From positions 62,001 through 126,000 of the forward strand of contig CAVXTD010000021.1 of assembly GCA_963764565.1 (NCBI GenBank): a DNA stretch of 64,000 nucleotides, in the 5' to 3' direction. Source of the DNA: DATBLE01 sp963764565. GTDB taxonomy: Bacteria; Actinomycetota; Thermoleophilia; Gaiellales; Gaiellaceae. The notes below the pieces were generated by a model. That model ran no database searches. It had not been told where the DNA came from and saw only the letters and a list, made by a program, of their open reading frames with translations. The position numbers were made by a program, and so were the translations under genes. Position 1 is the first letter of the stretch; the number at the start of each line of letters is the position of its first letter. Of this stretch, positions 45,004 to 52,240 are shown one piece after another.

Positions 45004-46673
45004 CGATCACGACGACGACCTGGCACCGGCTCGAGCCGCGCGTACGCGGGCAGGATCCGGCCCTCGGCCTGCGTGCCGCCGTGCACGATCCGCTGTGGCT
45101 GCTCGGACGCCAGTGGCAGGTCGGCGAGTTGCTCGGCGAGGACGCGGCGTTCCCGGTGGCCGTACGCGTCGAGACGGTCGAGCGTCCCCTGAGCCGGTGG
45201 CGGCCGGCCGCCGGTGAGGCCGACGCTCAAGACTATGACCCGCTGGCCGTGCCGCTCGAGGTGCTGGTGGAGCGGGAGCCGCCGGTGGCCCCCACGCTCC
45301 GGCAACGACTCGACGCGTGGACACGGCTCGTCGGCCTGCTCCAGGGCGCGGGACTCGGCGATCGAGCAGAAGGTCTCGCCGCGGCCCACCCGCTGCCGCC
45401 GCCACGCGTTCCCGAAGATCCTGCGGAGGGGCGGCTCCGGCTTCTCGCCGGCGAAGGAGCTGGGGACGGCCTGGCGATCGCCGACTCGCTGGCCGCGGAC
45501 GCTGCGGGCCTCCCCGACGACCTCGTCGCAGCGTTCGTCGCCTGGGTGCAGGCGCTGACGCCCGCGGGCGCCGGCGACTGCTGGGTCACCGACCGCCTCG
45601 AGTACCGGTTCTCGGTCGCGGCCGGCACCGACGCCGGCGAGATCGTCCTGTCGGCGCCGGAGTATCCCGGCGGGCGGCTCGAGTGGTACGACCTCGACGT
45701 CGACGAGGACACGTCGCACACGCTGGGCGCGCCGGCCCCCGAGGGCGACGGCGCGGCGCCGCCCGTGCATCTGCTCCCCACGCGCGTCACCTTCCCCGGG
45801 ATGCCGGCCGAGCGCTTCTGGGAGCTCGAGGACGCGGCGGTCGACCTCGGAGCCGTGAGCGCGGCGGCCGAGGACCTCGGGCGGCTGCTGGCGGTCGAGT
45901 TCGCCACGGTGTTCGGCAACGACTGGTGGTCGGTCCCCGTTCCCGCGCGATTCGGATCGCTGCTCGGCGTGCGCAGCCTCGTCGTGCGAGACACCTTCGG
46001 CGAGAACGTCCTCGTCGAGCCGACCGATGCGGCCGCGGCGACCGCGCCGTGGCGGATGTTCCGCCTGACCGATACGGCTCTGGCGGCGGGCTCCGGGCCG
46101 GCACCCGCGCTGCTCCTGCTCGCGCCCGTCGTCGCCGGAGCGCTCGACGGCGATCCGGTCGAGGAGCTCTTGCTCCTGCGCGACGAGATGGCGAACCTCG
46201 GGTGGGCGGTCGAGCGCGTCGTGGAGGGCGCCGACGGCCGTCCGCGCAACCGCTCGACCGAGTACTCCTCGCGACTCACCGCCGCGCCGCCGCCCGAGCT
46301 CGCCTCCCCGGCCGATCTCGTCTACGTCCTCCAGACGACCGTGCCCGAGCACTGGATCCCGCTCGTGCCGGTTCGCGATCCGGCGGGCTCGGCGGCGGTC
46401 GTGCTCCAGCGCGGCTCGCTGCTGACGCACGACGGCGAGGCTCGCCCGATCACCGCGCAGGGCGTCCTGCTCGCCCCCGACGTCAGCCCGTGGTACTTCC
46501 ACGAGGAGGAGGTGCCGCGAGCAGGGCTGCGCGTCCGGCGGGTGCCGTCGATCGCGCGCTGGCTCGACGGGACGCCGTACGCGTGGCTGTCGCGCCGCGT
46601 CGGCGCGGGCGGCGGCGAGGGATCGAGCGGATTGCAGTTCGATCTCGCCGTTCCGCCGCCAGCCGGCCCGTAG
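45000..46673 (+). CDS. Unknown protein with DPLWLLGRQWQ motif, last gene of the operon
   Basis: The product is 557 aa from a GTG that overlaps the previous stop (GTGA). The N-terminus has a Thr run (TITTTTWHRLEPRVRG), then DPLWLLGRQWQVGELLGED at residue 30, a highly specific-looking motif. The middle shows 'ELEDAAVDLGAVSAAAEDLG', 'FATVFGNDWWSVPVPARFGS' and 'EEYSVER'-free basic loops; near the end 'APDVSPWYFHEEEVPRAGLR'. Tryptophans cluster in the N-terminal third. No export signal. It closes the 15.7 kb unit and is followed by a GC hairpin. Function is unknown. Confidence 0.75.
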   Translation: MTITTTTWHRLEPRVRGQDPALGLRAAVHDPLWLLGRQWQVGELLGEDAAFPVAVRVETVERPLSRWRPAAGEADAQDYDPLAVPLEVLVEREPPVAPTLRQRLDAWTRLVGLLQGAGLGDRAEGLAAAHPLPPPRVPEDPAEGRLRLLAGEGAGDGLAIADSLAADAAGLPDDLVAAFVAWVQALTPAGAGDCWVTDRLEYRFSVAAGTDAGEIVLSAPEYPGGRLEWYDLDVDEDTSHTLGAPAPEGDGAAPPVHLLPTRVTFPGMPAERFWELEDAAVDLGAVSAAAEDLGRLLAVEFATVFGNDWWSVPVPARFGSLLGVRSLVVRDTFGENVLVEPTDAAAATAPWRMFRLTDTALAAGSGPAPALLLLAPVVAGALDGDPVEELLLLRDEMANLGWAVERVVEGADGRPRNRSTEYSSRLTAAPPPELASPADLVYVLQTTVPEHWIPLVPVRDPAGSAAVVLQRGSLLTHDGEARPITAQGVLLAPDVSPWYFHEEEVPRAGLRVRRVPSIARWLDGTPYAWLSRRVGAGGGEGSSGLQFDLAVPPPAGP

Positions 46674-46696
46674 GGCAGAACGCCGACATGATCGGA

Positions 46697-46712
46697 GGCG
46701 GGCTACCCCGCC
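46697..46712. terminator. GC hairpin between convergent genes
   Basis: A 6-bp stem (ggcggg/cccgcc) with a 4-base loop lies between the end of the giant-protein operon and the end of the convergent dehydrogenase. There is no T-run, so termination would be weak or factor-assisted. Confidence 0.35.
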
Positions 46713-46714
46713 CG

Positions 46715-47815
46715 TCACGGCATCCTCACGATCGGCTTGATCGTCGTCCCGGCCTCGCAGTCGTGGAACGCGTCGTTGATCCGGTCGAGGTCGTAGAAGG
46801 TGACCAGCCGGTCGAACGGGAACTCCCCGCCGCGATAGAGGTCGATCAGCTTCGGGATGAACGTGTCCGGCTGCGACTCGCCCTCGACGATGCCCATCAG
46901 CCGGCGGCCGCCGCTCATGAAGTGCACCTCGTCGAGCGTGATCTCCGAGCCGGGCCCAGACGCGCCGAGGATCCCGCACGTGCCGCGCGGCGCGAGCGCC
47001 ATGACGGCGCTGCGGATCACCGGCGCCAGGCCCGTCGTGTCGAGCGCGAAGTTCAGCCCGTTGCCGGTGATGGCGATGAGCTCGGCGCTCGCATCGGCGC
47101 TCGTCGAGTCGATCGTGTGCGTCGCGCCGAGGTTCTCGGCGGCGGCGAGGCGTCCGGCGTCGATGTCGACCGCGACGATTGTGCCGGCACCCACCACCTT
47201 TGCAGCCATGACCGCGGAGAGGCCCACCGACCCCGACCCGAACACGGCGAACGACGCGCCCGGCCCGACTCCGAGCGCATTCATCACGGCGCCCGCGCCC
47301 GTCTGGACTCCGCAGGCCAGTGGGCCTAGCAGCTCGAGCGGCGCGTCGGCGGGAACCTTGACCGCGTTGCGCTCGTGGCACAGCGCATACGTCGCAAACG
47401 ACGACTGGCCGAAGAAGTTGCTGTGCACCGCGTCCGCACCGGCACGGAGCGCGGTCGACCCGTCCGCCCGCGCCGCGAGGAAGTTGCGCGCGAAGAACTC
47501 GTAACAGTACGTCTCCGCGCTCTCCTCGCAGTTCGGGCACTTGCCGCAGGAGTTGAAGGTCATGACGATGTGATCGCCTGGCACAACCTTGGTCACGCCC
47601 TCGCCGACAGCCTCGACGATCCCGGCACCCTCGTGGCCGAGCACGACCGGTTGCGGCGTCGGGAGCATGCCGTCGCGGACGACGAGGTCGGTGTGGCAGA
47701 CACCGGTGGCGACAACGCGGACGAGGATCTCGCCGGCCCGCGGATCGTCGAGCTCGAGCGTCTCGAGCGACATCGGGCCACCGAGACTACGCGTTACGGC
47801 TGCTCGAATCTGCAT
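46715..47815 (-). CDS. Zinc-dependent NAD(P) alcohol dehydrogenase
   Basis: The product is 366 aa. I chose the ATG at 47813-47815, which has a GAAGGAGG ribosome site 5 bases upstream; a longer open frame exists. Medium-chain dehydrogenase features: catalytic zinc 'GVCHTDLVVRDG' and 'LGHEGAGIVEAVGEGV', structural zinc lobe with four Cys 'CGKCPNCEESAETYC', and the nucleotide loop 'GSGSVGLSAVMAA'. It resembles class III / aryl-alcohol dehydrogenases. The adjacent MarR regulator and nitroreductase share its strand and operator, suggesting an inducible detoxification unit for aldehydes or nitroaromatics (inference). Confidence 0.92.
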   Translation of the reverse strand: MQIRAAVTRSLGGPMSLETLELDDPRAGEILVRVVATGVCHTDLVVRDGMLPTPQPVVLGHEGAGIVEAVGEGVTKVVPGDHIVMTFNSCGKCPNCEESAETYCYEFFARNFLAARADGSTALRAGADAVHSNFFGQSSFATYALCHERNAVKVPADAPLELLGPLACGVQTGAGAVMNALGVGPGASFAVFGSGSVGLSAVMAAKVVGAGTIVAVDIDAGRLAAAENLGATHTIDSTSADASAELIAITGNGLNFALDTTGLAPVIRSAVMALAPRGTCGILGASGPGSEITLDEVHFMSGGRRLMGIVEGESQPDTFIPKLIDLYRGGEFPFDRLVTFYDLDRINDAFHDCEAGTTIKPIVRMP

Positions 47816-48377
47816 GCGACCTCCTTCGGGTGTCTCGTTGCCGCGCTCCGACATGATCCTTCAAAGAAGGTGGAGAAATCAGTTTCCCGAGGAGCTGCAT
47901 CAAAGTGTCTCTCTCCTCCTCCGACAGCACGGAGAGCGTCCGGGCGTTCGCCGCCGCGGCAGCCGGGGCGACCCGGCTCAGCACCTCGCGCCCCTTGCCC
48001 GTCAGATCGACCAGCAGCAGCCGCCGGTCGTTCACGCCGGGACGGGTCGTCAGCAGCCCATCCGCCACGAGTCGGCGCACCGTGGCATGGATGTTTGCCG
48101 GCTGCATGCCGACGGTGCGCCCCAGCTCGTTCTGCGACAACGGGCCGCGCTCACGGAGGCATAGAAGCGTCGCGAACTGCATCGGTGTCAATCCACCGGA
48201 GCCGAAGCTCTCGGCCAGGTTCGCAGCCGCACGCTGGTAGGCGAGCCGGAGCAGGAACCCGACGCGGTCGTCGAGGCTCCGCGCATTCCCCGAACTTGGG
48301 GCGACGGGCGGCGACGCGCTCAGTCGACGTTCGCCTCGTCCCGGTACATGACCCGGTGCCGCTTGGTCATGATCCAC
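47787..48377 (-). CDS. MarR-family transcriptional regulator
   Basis: About 196 aa. It has a winged helix with 'LTPMQFATLLCLRERGPLSQ' and 'GMQPANIHATVRRLVADGLL', wing 'TTRPGVNDRRLLLVDLT', and dimerisation helices on both sides ('FLLRLAYQRAAANLAESF', 'LSEEERDTLMQLLGKL'). The start is uncertain: no ATG precedes the conserved part; GTG 48375-48377 overlaps the nitroreductase end by 58 bases, and a CTG nearer 48322 is possible. Its 3' end overlaps the dehydrogenase start by 29 bases. It likely binds the palindrome at 49120-49139 and is induced by phenolic or quinone-like ligands, as in the family. Confidence 0.85.
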   Translation of the reverse strand: MDHDQAAPGHVPGRGERRLSASPPVAPSSGNARSLDDRVGFLLRLAYQRAAANLAESFGSGGLTPMQFATLLCLRERGPLSQNELGRTVGMQPANIHATVRRLVADGLLTTRPGVNDRRLLLVDLTGKGREVLSRVAPAAAAANARTLSVLSEEERDTLMQLLGKLISPPSLKDHVGARQRDTRRRSHADSSSRNA

Positions 48378-49096
48378 TCCTCGAGCGCGTCGTCGTCCAT
48401 CACGCTCGCGGGATCCATCCGGCCCCAGCTCATGATCTCGTCGAGATCCTTCTTCCACCGCTTGTAGACCGGCTTCGCGGGCGGGCCGAAGCACAGGACG
48501 TCAAGGATCGACAGCTCGTCCGGAACGCCGAGCAGCGGCTTGATCGCGTCCTGGGCATCTTGCTGGCCGATCGCAGTCACCCACCAGACGTTGTAGCCGA
48601 GGGCGGCCGCGGCCAGGTGCGCCGACATCGTCGCGGCGGCGACGCTCTGTAGCAGGATCCGCTCCGCGTTCTCGTAGTACGGGCGGTTGACCTCCGAATC
48701 GGGGTCGTCGTGCCGGAGAACGGGGAAGGCACGGATCAGCCGGAAGTCGGCGGCAACGACGACGAAGCCGGGGGCGGTCGCCATGCCCCGGTAGTCGGGC
48801 GTCGGGAACTTCATCCCCAGCCGCGCGCGCCGGTGCTGCTCCTCTACGAAGTACCCCGAGATCCGCTGCTTCGTCTCCGGCTCGGTGACGACGATGAAGT
48901 GCCACGGTTGCGCGTTCGCCCCCGAGGGCGCGTGCCGTGCCGCATCGACGATCAGCTCGAAGTGCTCGCGGGGAACGACATAGTCCGGCTGGAACGCACG
49001 CGTCGTGATCCGGCCGCGCGTGACTTCCATGAACGCGTCGTACCGCTCCCGATCGCCCAGCCGAGGGGGCGCGACGTCGCTCGACGAACCGCTCAC
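48320..49096 (-). CDS. Nitroreductase-family flavoprotein
   Basis: The product is 258 aa from a GTG start. FMN-binding family with 'RGRITTRAFQPDYVVPREHF' (Arg cluster contacting phosphate), 'AARHAPSGANAQPWHFIVVT' (the SGxNxQPW motif), and 'AATMSAHLAAAALGYNVWWV'. These enzymes reduce nitro groups, quinones or enones with NAD(P)H. It is first in the operon behind the palindromic operator, upstream of marR and the dehydrogenase. The longer C-terminus after 'FGPPAKPVYKRWKKDLDEI' is typical of a subfamily with unknown substrate. Confidence 0.9.
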   Translation of the reverse strand: MSGSSSDVAPPRLGDRERYDAFMEVTRGRITTRAFQPDYVVPREHFELIVDAARHAPSGANAQPWHFIVVTEPETKQRISGYFVEEQHRRARLGMKFPTPDYRGMATAPGFVVVAADFRLIRAFPVLRHDDPDSEVNRPYYENAERILLQSVAAATMSAHLAAAALGYNVWWVTAIGQQDAQDAIKPLLGVPDELSILDVLCFGPPAKPVYKRWKKDLDEIMSWGRMDPASVMDDDALEEWIMTKRHRVMYRDEANVD

Positions 49097-49119
49097 TCGA
49101 TCACCTCCACGCGTTGCTG

Positions 49120-49139
49120 ATCGTTATGGTCATAACGAT
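49120..49139. promoter_or_regulatory. Perfect palindromic operator, probably for the MarR regulator
   Basis: A 20-base dyad (atcgttatg, gt, cataacgat) has perfect 9-base arms. It is 24 bases before the nitroreductase start and 54 bases before the divergent DsbA-like gene, so it could control both directions. AT-rich symmetric sites of about 18-20 bases are typical MarR operators, and marR is the second gene of the leftward operon. Confidence 0.65.
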
Positions 49140-49192
49140 ACTGCAGAAGATGCGACGTGTCGTGCAAGGGCCGGCCAGCTAACGTCCGTCCC

Positions 49193-49816
49193 GTGGCCGA
49201 GCACGAGGTGATCGTCTGGTCGGACTACATCTGACCGTTCTGCCGCGTCGGCCAGGTGCTGGCCGGGTGGATGAAGGAGCGCTTCGGCGCGACCGTCGAG
49301 TGGCTGCCGTTCGACCTGCACCCCGAGTACCCGCCCGAGGGGCTTCCGCGTGCGCAGCTCGTCGCCCGCTACGGGCCTGACGGGATGGCGCGCACCGCCG
49401 CATCGTTCGAGCGCCAGGGCCTCGTCTACAACCCGAACCCCGACGTCGTGCCGAACACGATGAGGGCCCTCCGCCTGACCGAGCACGCCCGGGCGCAGAA
49501 CCTGCACGAGCCGTTCCACGACCGGCTGATGGACGCCTACTGGGCCGAGGCGCAGAACATCGGCGACCCGGACGTCCTCAGCGCACTCGCCGCCGAGGTC
49601 GGGGTCGAAGGAGCCGACGAGGTCCTCGCCGGCGACGCCTACGCCGACGACGTGCGCCGGGCGACCGCCGAGGCGCACTCGATCGGGATCAACGCGATCC
49701 CCGCCTTCCTGCTCGACCGCCGGCTGATCGTGCTCGGCGCCCACCCGCAGACGACGTTCGAGCAGGCGTTCGCACAGCTCGAGGGCACGAGTCCCGAGCC
49801 GGCGCCGAATCAGTGA
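49193..49816 (+). CDS. DsbA/FrnE-family thiol oxidoreductase with in-frame TGA at the active site, candidate selenoprotein
   Basis: From GTG 49193-49195 the frame is 208 codons with one in-frame TGA at 49232-49234 (residue 14). The N-terminus reads AEHEVIVWSDYI-[TGA]-PFCRVG. Family members have W-S-D-Y-x-C-P-F/W-C there, so the TGA replaces the first, nucleophilic Cys of CxxC, giving UxxC. Downstream, 'LPFDLHPEYPPEGLP', 'HEPFHDRLMDAYWAEAQNIG' and the cis-Pro loop 'INAIPAFLLDRRLIVLGAHP' are normal FrnE/DsbA features, and reading frame and codon use continue without change. A hairpin of SECIS geometry follows the TGA. The protein has no signal peptide and should be cytosolic. It is divergent from the MarR-controlled operon. 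Alternative: a nonsense mutation or sequencing error, which the exact position and hairpin make less likely. Confidence 0.8.
49248..49266 (+). promoter_or_regulatory. Putative bacterial SECIS element
   Basis: Immediately after the in-frame TGA, an 8-bp stem (tcggccag/ctggccgg, one T-G wobble) closes a 3-base loop GTG. The loop's first G is 22 bases past the TGA, inside the 16-37 base window reported for bacterial SECIS hairpins, and a G at the loop start is the conserved feature. It lies in the coding sequence, as in bacteria. Confidence 0.6.
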
Positions 49817-49872
49817 CGATTTCCGCCGCCGAGCTCCCTGAGCCGACGGCTGACCTACCGTAGGCAGCAGGC

Positions 49873-49957
49873 GGAGGGTCGAAATCCCTAGGTGGGATGC
49901 GTGGCTGACACCCACGCGACCGATCAGTCGGTTCCGGTTCGAGTCCGGCGCCCTCCG
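49873..49957 (+). tRNA. Type-II tRNA gene resembling tRNA-Sec, but with anticodon GAC
   Basis: The 85-base sequence folds into a cloverleaf: acceptor ggaggg/ccctcc extended by cg/cg with one bulged T (a bulged 8/4 arrangement), D-arm atccc/gggat, a 6-bp anticodon stem gcgtgg/ccacgc with loop ctgacac, a long variable arm (gaccga/tcggtt around tcag), and a 4-bp T-stem ccgg/ccgg with the consensus ttcgagt loop. Discriminator G is followed by CCC rather than CCA. Long variable arm, 6-bp anticodon stem and 8/4 branch with one bulge are features described for some selenocysteine and related tRNAs. The loop places GAC at positions 34-36, not the UCA needed for UGA. It starts 57 bases after the TGA-containing DsbA gene. 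Identity is therefore uncertain. Confidence 0.6.
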
Positions 49958-49996
49958 CCCATCCGGCGCTACACTCCGGCTGGGTGTCAGCCACGC
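49899..49996. repeat. Inverted copy of the tRNA anticodon arm downstream of the tRNA
   Basis: The 16 bases gcgtggctgacaccca at 49899-49914 (5' anticodon stem plus loop) recur exactly as the reverse complement at 49981-49996, 66 bases away. In one transcript the two could pair and mask the anticodon arm. The second copy also folds locally (ggctg/cagcc). Confidence 0.6.
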
Positions 49997-50020
49997 GCGG
50001 GCGCGAGTCCGCTTCACCAT

Positions 50021-50048
50021 GCGAAACCCGTCGCGAGGCGGGTTTCGC
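50021..50048. terminator. Strong hairpin terminator after the tRNA
   Basis: A perfect 10-bp stem (gcgaaacccg/cgggtttcgc) with an 8-base loop is followed by cgtttct. It lies between the plus-strand DsbA/tRNA unit and the convergent SRPBCC gene, whose stop is 6 bases beyond. Hairpins of this sequence type commonly follow tRNA genes in actinobacteria. Confidence 0.75.
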
Positions 50049-50053
50049 CGTTT

Positions 50054-50502
50054 CTAGCGCGCTTCCAGGATCGCCTTCAGCCGCTCGAGATCCTTACGGT
50101 TCGCGCGGCGCATCGCGCTCGCCAGCATCGGCGCCGCGATCTTCGAGAACCCTGCCGGCTCGCCTCGGTTTCGCAGCGTCATCTTCGTGCCGCCGGCCGC
50201 CGTGTCCGCCCACTCGTACGTCGTCTCCATCGGGAACGGGCCTTCGGCCGTTGCCATGACGAACCGCTCGCCTGGGACGAGCTCCCTCACCTCGTAGGTG
50301 TACTCGAGCCGGCGACAGAGGAACGCCGCGACGAAGGCGATCTTCGAGCCGACGGCGAGCGGCTTCGGCGTCTTCCACTCGACCGCCTTGATGTTCTCGT
50401 ACCACGCGGTCGCGTTGTCGGGGTCGCACGCGAACGCCGCCACCTCGTTCCGGGGCCGGCCGATCTCGATCTCGGTGACGACGTCGACAGGAACGGGGAC
50501 AT
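50054..50502 (-). CDS. SRPBCC-family protein, frameshifted near the start
   Basis: About 148 aa after repair. The START/Bet v1-like pattern is 'VPVPVDVVTEIEIGRPRNEV', 'CDPDNATAWYENIKAVEWKT', 'ETTYEWADTAAGGTKMTLRN' and a long C-terminal helix 'MRRANRKDLERLKAILEA'. This fold binds hydrophobic ligands in a deep cavity. The conserved N-terminal strand has no start codon in its frame. An ATG at 50500-50502 is one base out of frame, so a small indel near 50495 is likely. It is divergent from the aldo/keto reductase with 21 bases between starts. Confidence 0.8.
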
Positions 50503-50523
50503 CGTAGAGTCACGCGTCTGAGC

Positions 50524-51483
50524 ATGGAGTCGCGCCCACTGGGATCGAGCGGAGTCGTCCTCTCTCGCGTCGGCCTCGGCGGGTTCGAGCTTGGGCCCGA
50601 ACCTGGCGACGAGCCAGACGTCGATCGTGCCGTGCACGTGATCGAAACGGCGATCGAGGCAGGGGTCAACTGGCTCGACACCTCCGAGAACTACCTGGCG
50701 ACGCAGAACGAGTCGGTGATCGGGGCGGCGCTGGGCCGGGTCGGCGACGACTTCCTCGTCGCGACGAAGGTCGCCCCCGGTGCCGCGATCACGGGCGGCG
50801 GCAGCGGCTTCCGGCGTGAGGAGATCCACACGGCCTGCCGCTCGAGCATGCGCCGGCTCGGACGCGAGCACATCGACGTCTACTTCCTGCACTGGCCCGA
50901 CGACACCGGCGTGCCGCTCGAGGAGACCTGGGGTGCGATGGCGGAGCTCGCCGACGCCGGGCTTGTGCGCGCGATCGGCATGTCGAACTACGAGCTCGAA
51001 GACGTCAAGCGTTGCCACGCGCAACGGCCGGTGGACGTCGTCCAGGTCGGACTGTCACTGATCGACTACCTCGACGACCGGGCGTCCATCGCCGCTTGCG
51101 GGGAGATCGGTATCCCGGTGACGATCTACGAGCCGCTCGCAAGCGGGGTCCTGACCGGCAAGACGCTCGAGCAGGTGCTCGCGATCTGGACCGGGCCGTG
51201 GGTCGAGTCTTCCTTCTTCAAGCGTCTGCTGAGCCCCGGCCGAGCCGAGCGCAGCTTTGCCGTCGCCGACGGGATTCGCCCGATCGCCGAGCGGCTCGGC
51301 GCATCGGTCGCCCAGGTCGCGATCGCCTGGGTGCTGCATCAGCCCGGTGTCAGTGCCGCAATCGTCGGCAGCCGGAACGGCGGGCACATGCGGGACAACG
51401 CCGCCGCAGCAGCGCTCGATCTGACGGGCTCGCTCGAAGAGGTCGAACAGCTCATTCCTCTCGGCCCCGGCTTCGCGAGTTGA
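50524..51483 (+). CDS. Aldo/keto reductase
   Basis: The product is 319 aa. NAD(P)H-dependent (alpha/beta)8-barrel oxidoreductase with the catalytic tetrad visible as Asp and Tyr in 'WLDTSENYLATQNESVIGAA', Lys in 'VATKVAPG' and His in 'VYFLHWPD'. The nucleotide-binding end includes 'VGSRNGGHMRDNAAAA'. The start MESRPLGSSGVVLSRVGLGG is typical. It reduces aldehydes or ketones; the substrate is unknown. Confidence 0.92.
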   Translation: MESRPLGSSGVVLSRVGLGGFELGPEPGDEPDVDRAVHVIETAIEAGVNWLDTSENYLATQNESVIGAALGRVGDDFLVATKVAPGAAITGGGSGFRREEIHTACRSSMRRLGREHIDVYFLHWPDDTGVPLEETWGAMAELADAGLVRAIGMSNYELEDVKRCHAQRPVDVVQVGLSLIDYLDDRASIAACGEIGIPVTIYEPLASGVLTGKTLEQVLAIWTGPWVESSFFKRLLSPGRAERSFAVADGIRPIAERLGASVAQVAIAWVLHQPGVSAAIVGSRNGGHMRDNAAAAALDLTGSLEEVEQLIPLGPGFAS

Positions 51484-51583
51484 CAGGGCGTTCCCGCTCG
51501 AGTTCGATGTTCGGCCTGCCCTCGAACCGAGTCACTTCATATTTGATAGTAAGCTCCACAGCACACCGACCGGAGGAGACGAA

Positions 51584-52240
51584 ATGGCTCTATCACTAGG
51601 CGACATCGCACCCGACTTTCAGGCGGACTCGACGGAGGGCCCGATCGCCTTCCACGACTGGATCGGGGACTCGTGGGCCGTTCTGTTCTCGCACCCGAAG
51701 GACTTCACGCCGATCTGCACGACCGAGCTCGGGTACATGGCGAAGGTCAAGCCCGAGTTCGACAGGCGCGGGGTCAAGATCATCGGCCTCTCGGTCGACC
51801 CGACCGGCCGCCACGCGGACTGGGCGAAGGACATCGAGGAGACGCAGGGGCACGCGCCCAACTACCCGATCATCGGCGACGCGGACTTCAACGTCTCAAA
51901 GCTCTACGGGATGCTGGGTGCCGACGCCAGCGGAGACCCGGCCGACCGCACCGCCGCCGACAACCAGACCGTGCGCAACGTCTTCGTGATCGGCCCGGAC
52001 AAGAAGGTGAAGCTGATCCTCGTCTACCCGATGACGACCGGCCGCAACTTCGACGAGGTGCTGCGCGTGATCGACTCGCTCCAGCTGACCGCGAAGCACC
52101 GCGTCTCGACGCCGGTGAACTGGCAGCAGGGCGAGGACGTGATCATCGCCGGCTCCGTCTCGAACGACGAGGCGAAGGAGATCTTCGGCGACTGGGAGGA
52201 GCCGAAGCCCTACATCCGCATCGTCCCGCAGCCGAGTTGA
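51584..52240 (+). CDS. 1-Cys peroxiredoxin (Prx6-like)
   Basis: The product is 218 aa with a GGAGGAGA ribosome site before the ATG. The peroxidatic Cys is in 'HPKDFTPICTTELGYMAKVK' with the conserved T-x-x-C; 'GLSVDPTGRHADWAKDIEE' and the long C-terminal arm 'PVNWQQGEDVIIAGSVSNDE' are typical of the Prx6 subfamily, in which no resolving Cys is needed. It reduces peroxides in the cytosol. Its TGA overlaps the TTG start of the M24 gene by four bases. Confidence 0.94.
   Translation: MALSLGDIAPDFQADSTEGPIAFHDWIGDSWAVLFSHPKDFTPICTTELGYMAKVKPEFDRRGVKIIGLSVDPTGRHADWAKDIEETQGHAPNYPIIGDADFNVSKLYGMLGADASGDPADRTAADNQTVRNVFVIGPDKKVKLILVYPMTTGRNFDEVLRVIDSLQLTAKHRVSTPVNWQQGEDVIIAGSVSNDEAKEIFGDWEEPKPYIRIVPQPS

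Noticed and set aside
30930..46673. Contractile injection system or phage tail locus
   Set aside because: No sheath, tube, baseplate, spike or AAA+ ATPase gene is present in or beside the operon, and the proteins show no such motifs that I recognise.
49873..49957. Ordinary tRNA-Val(GAC)
   Set aside because: Valine tRNAs have short variable loops and a 7/5 branch; this sequence has a paired long variable arm and a 4-bp T-stem.
50008..50020. A tRNA-3'-end-like string (cgagtccgcttcacca)
   Set aside because: No matching 5' acceptor strand, anticodon arm or complete T-loop upstream; it is probably chance next to the terminator.
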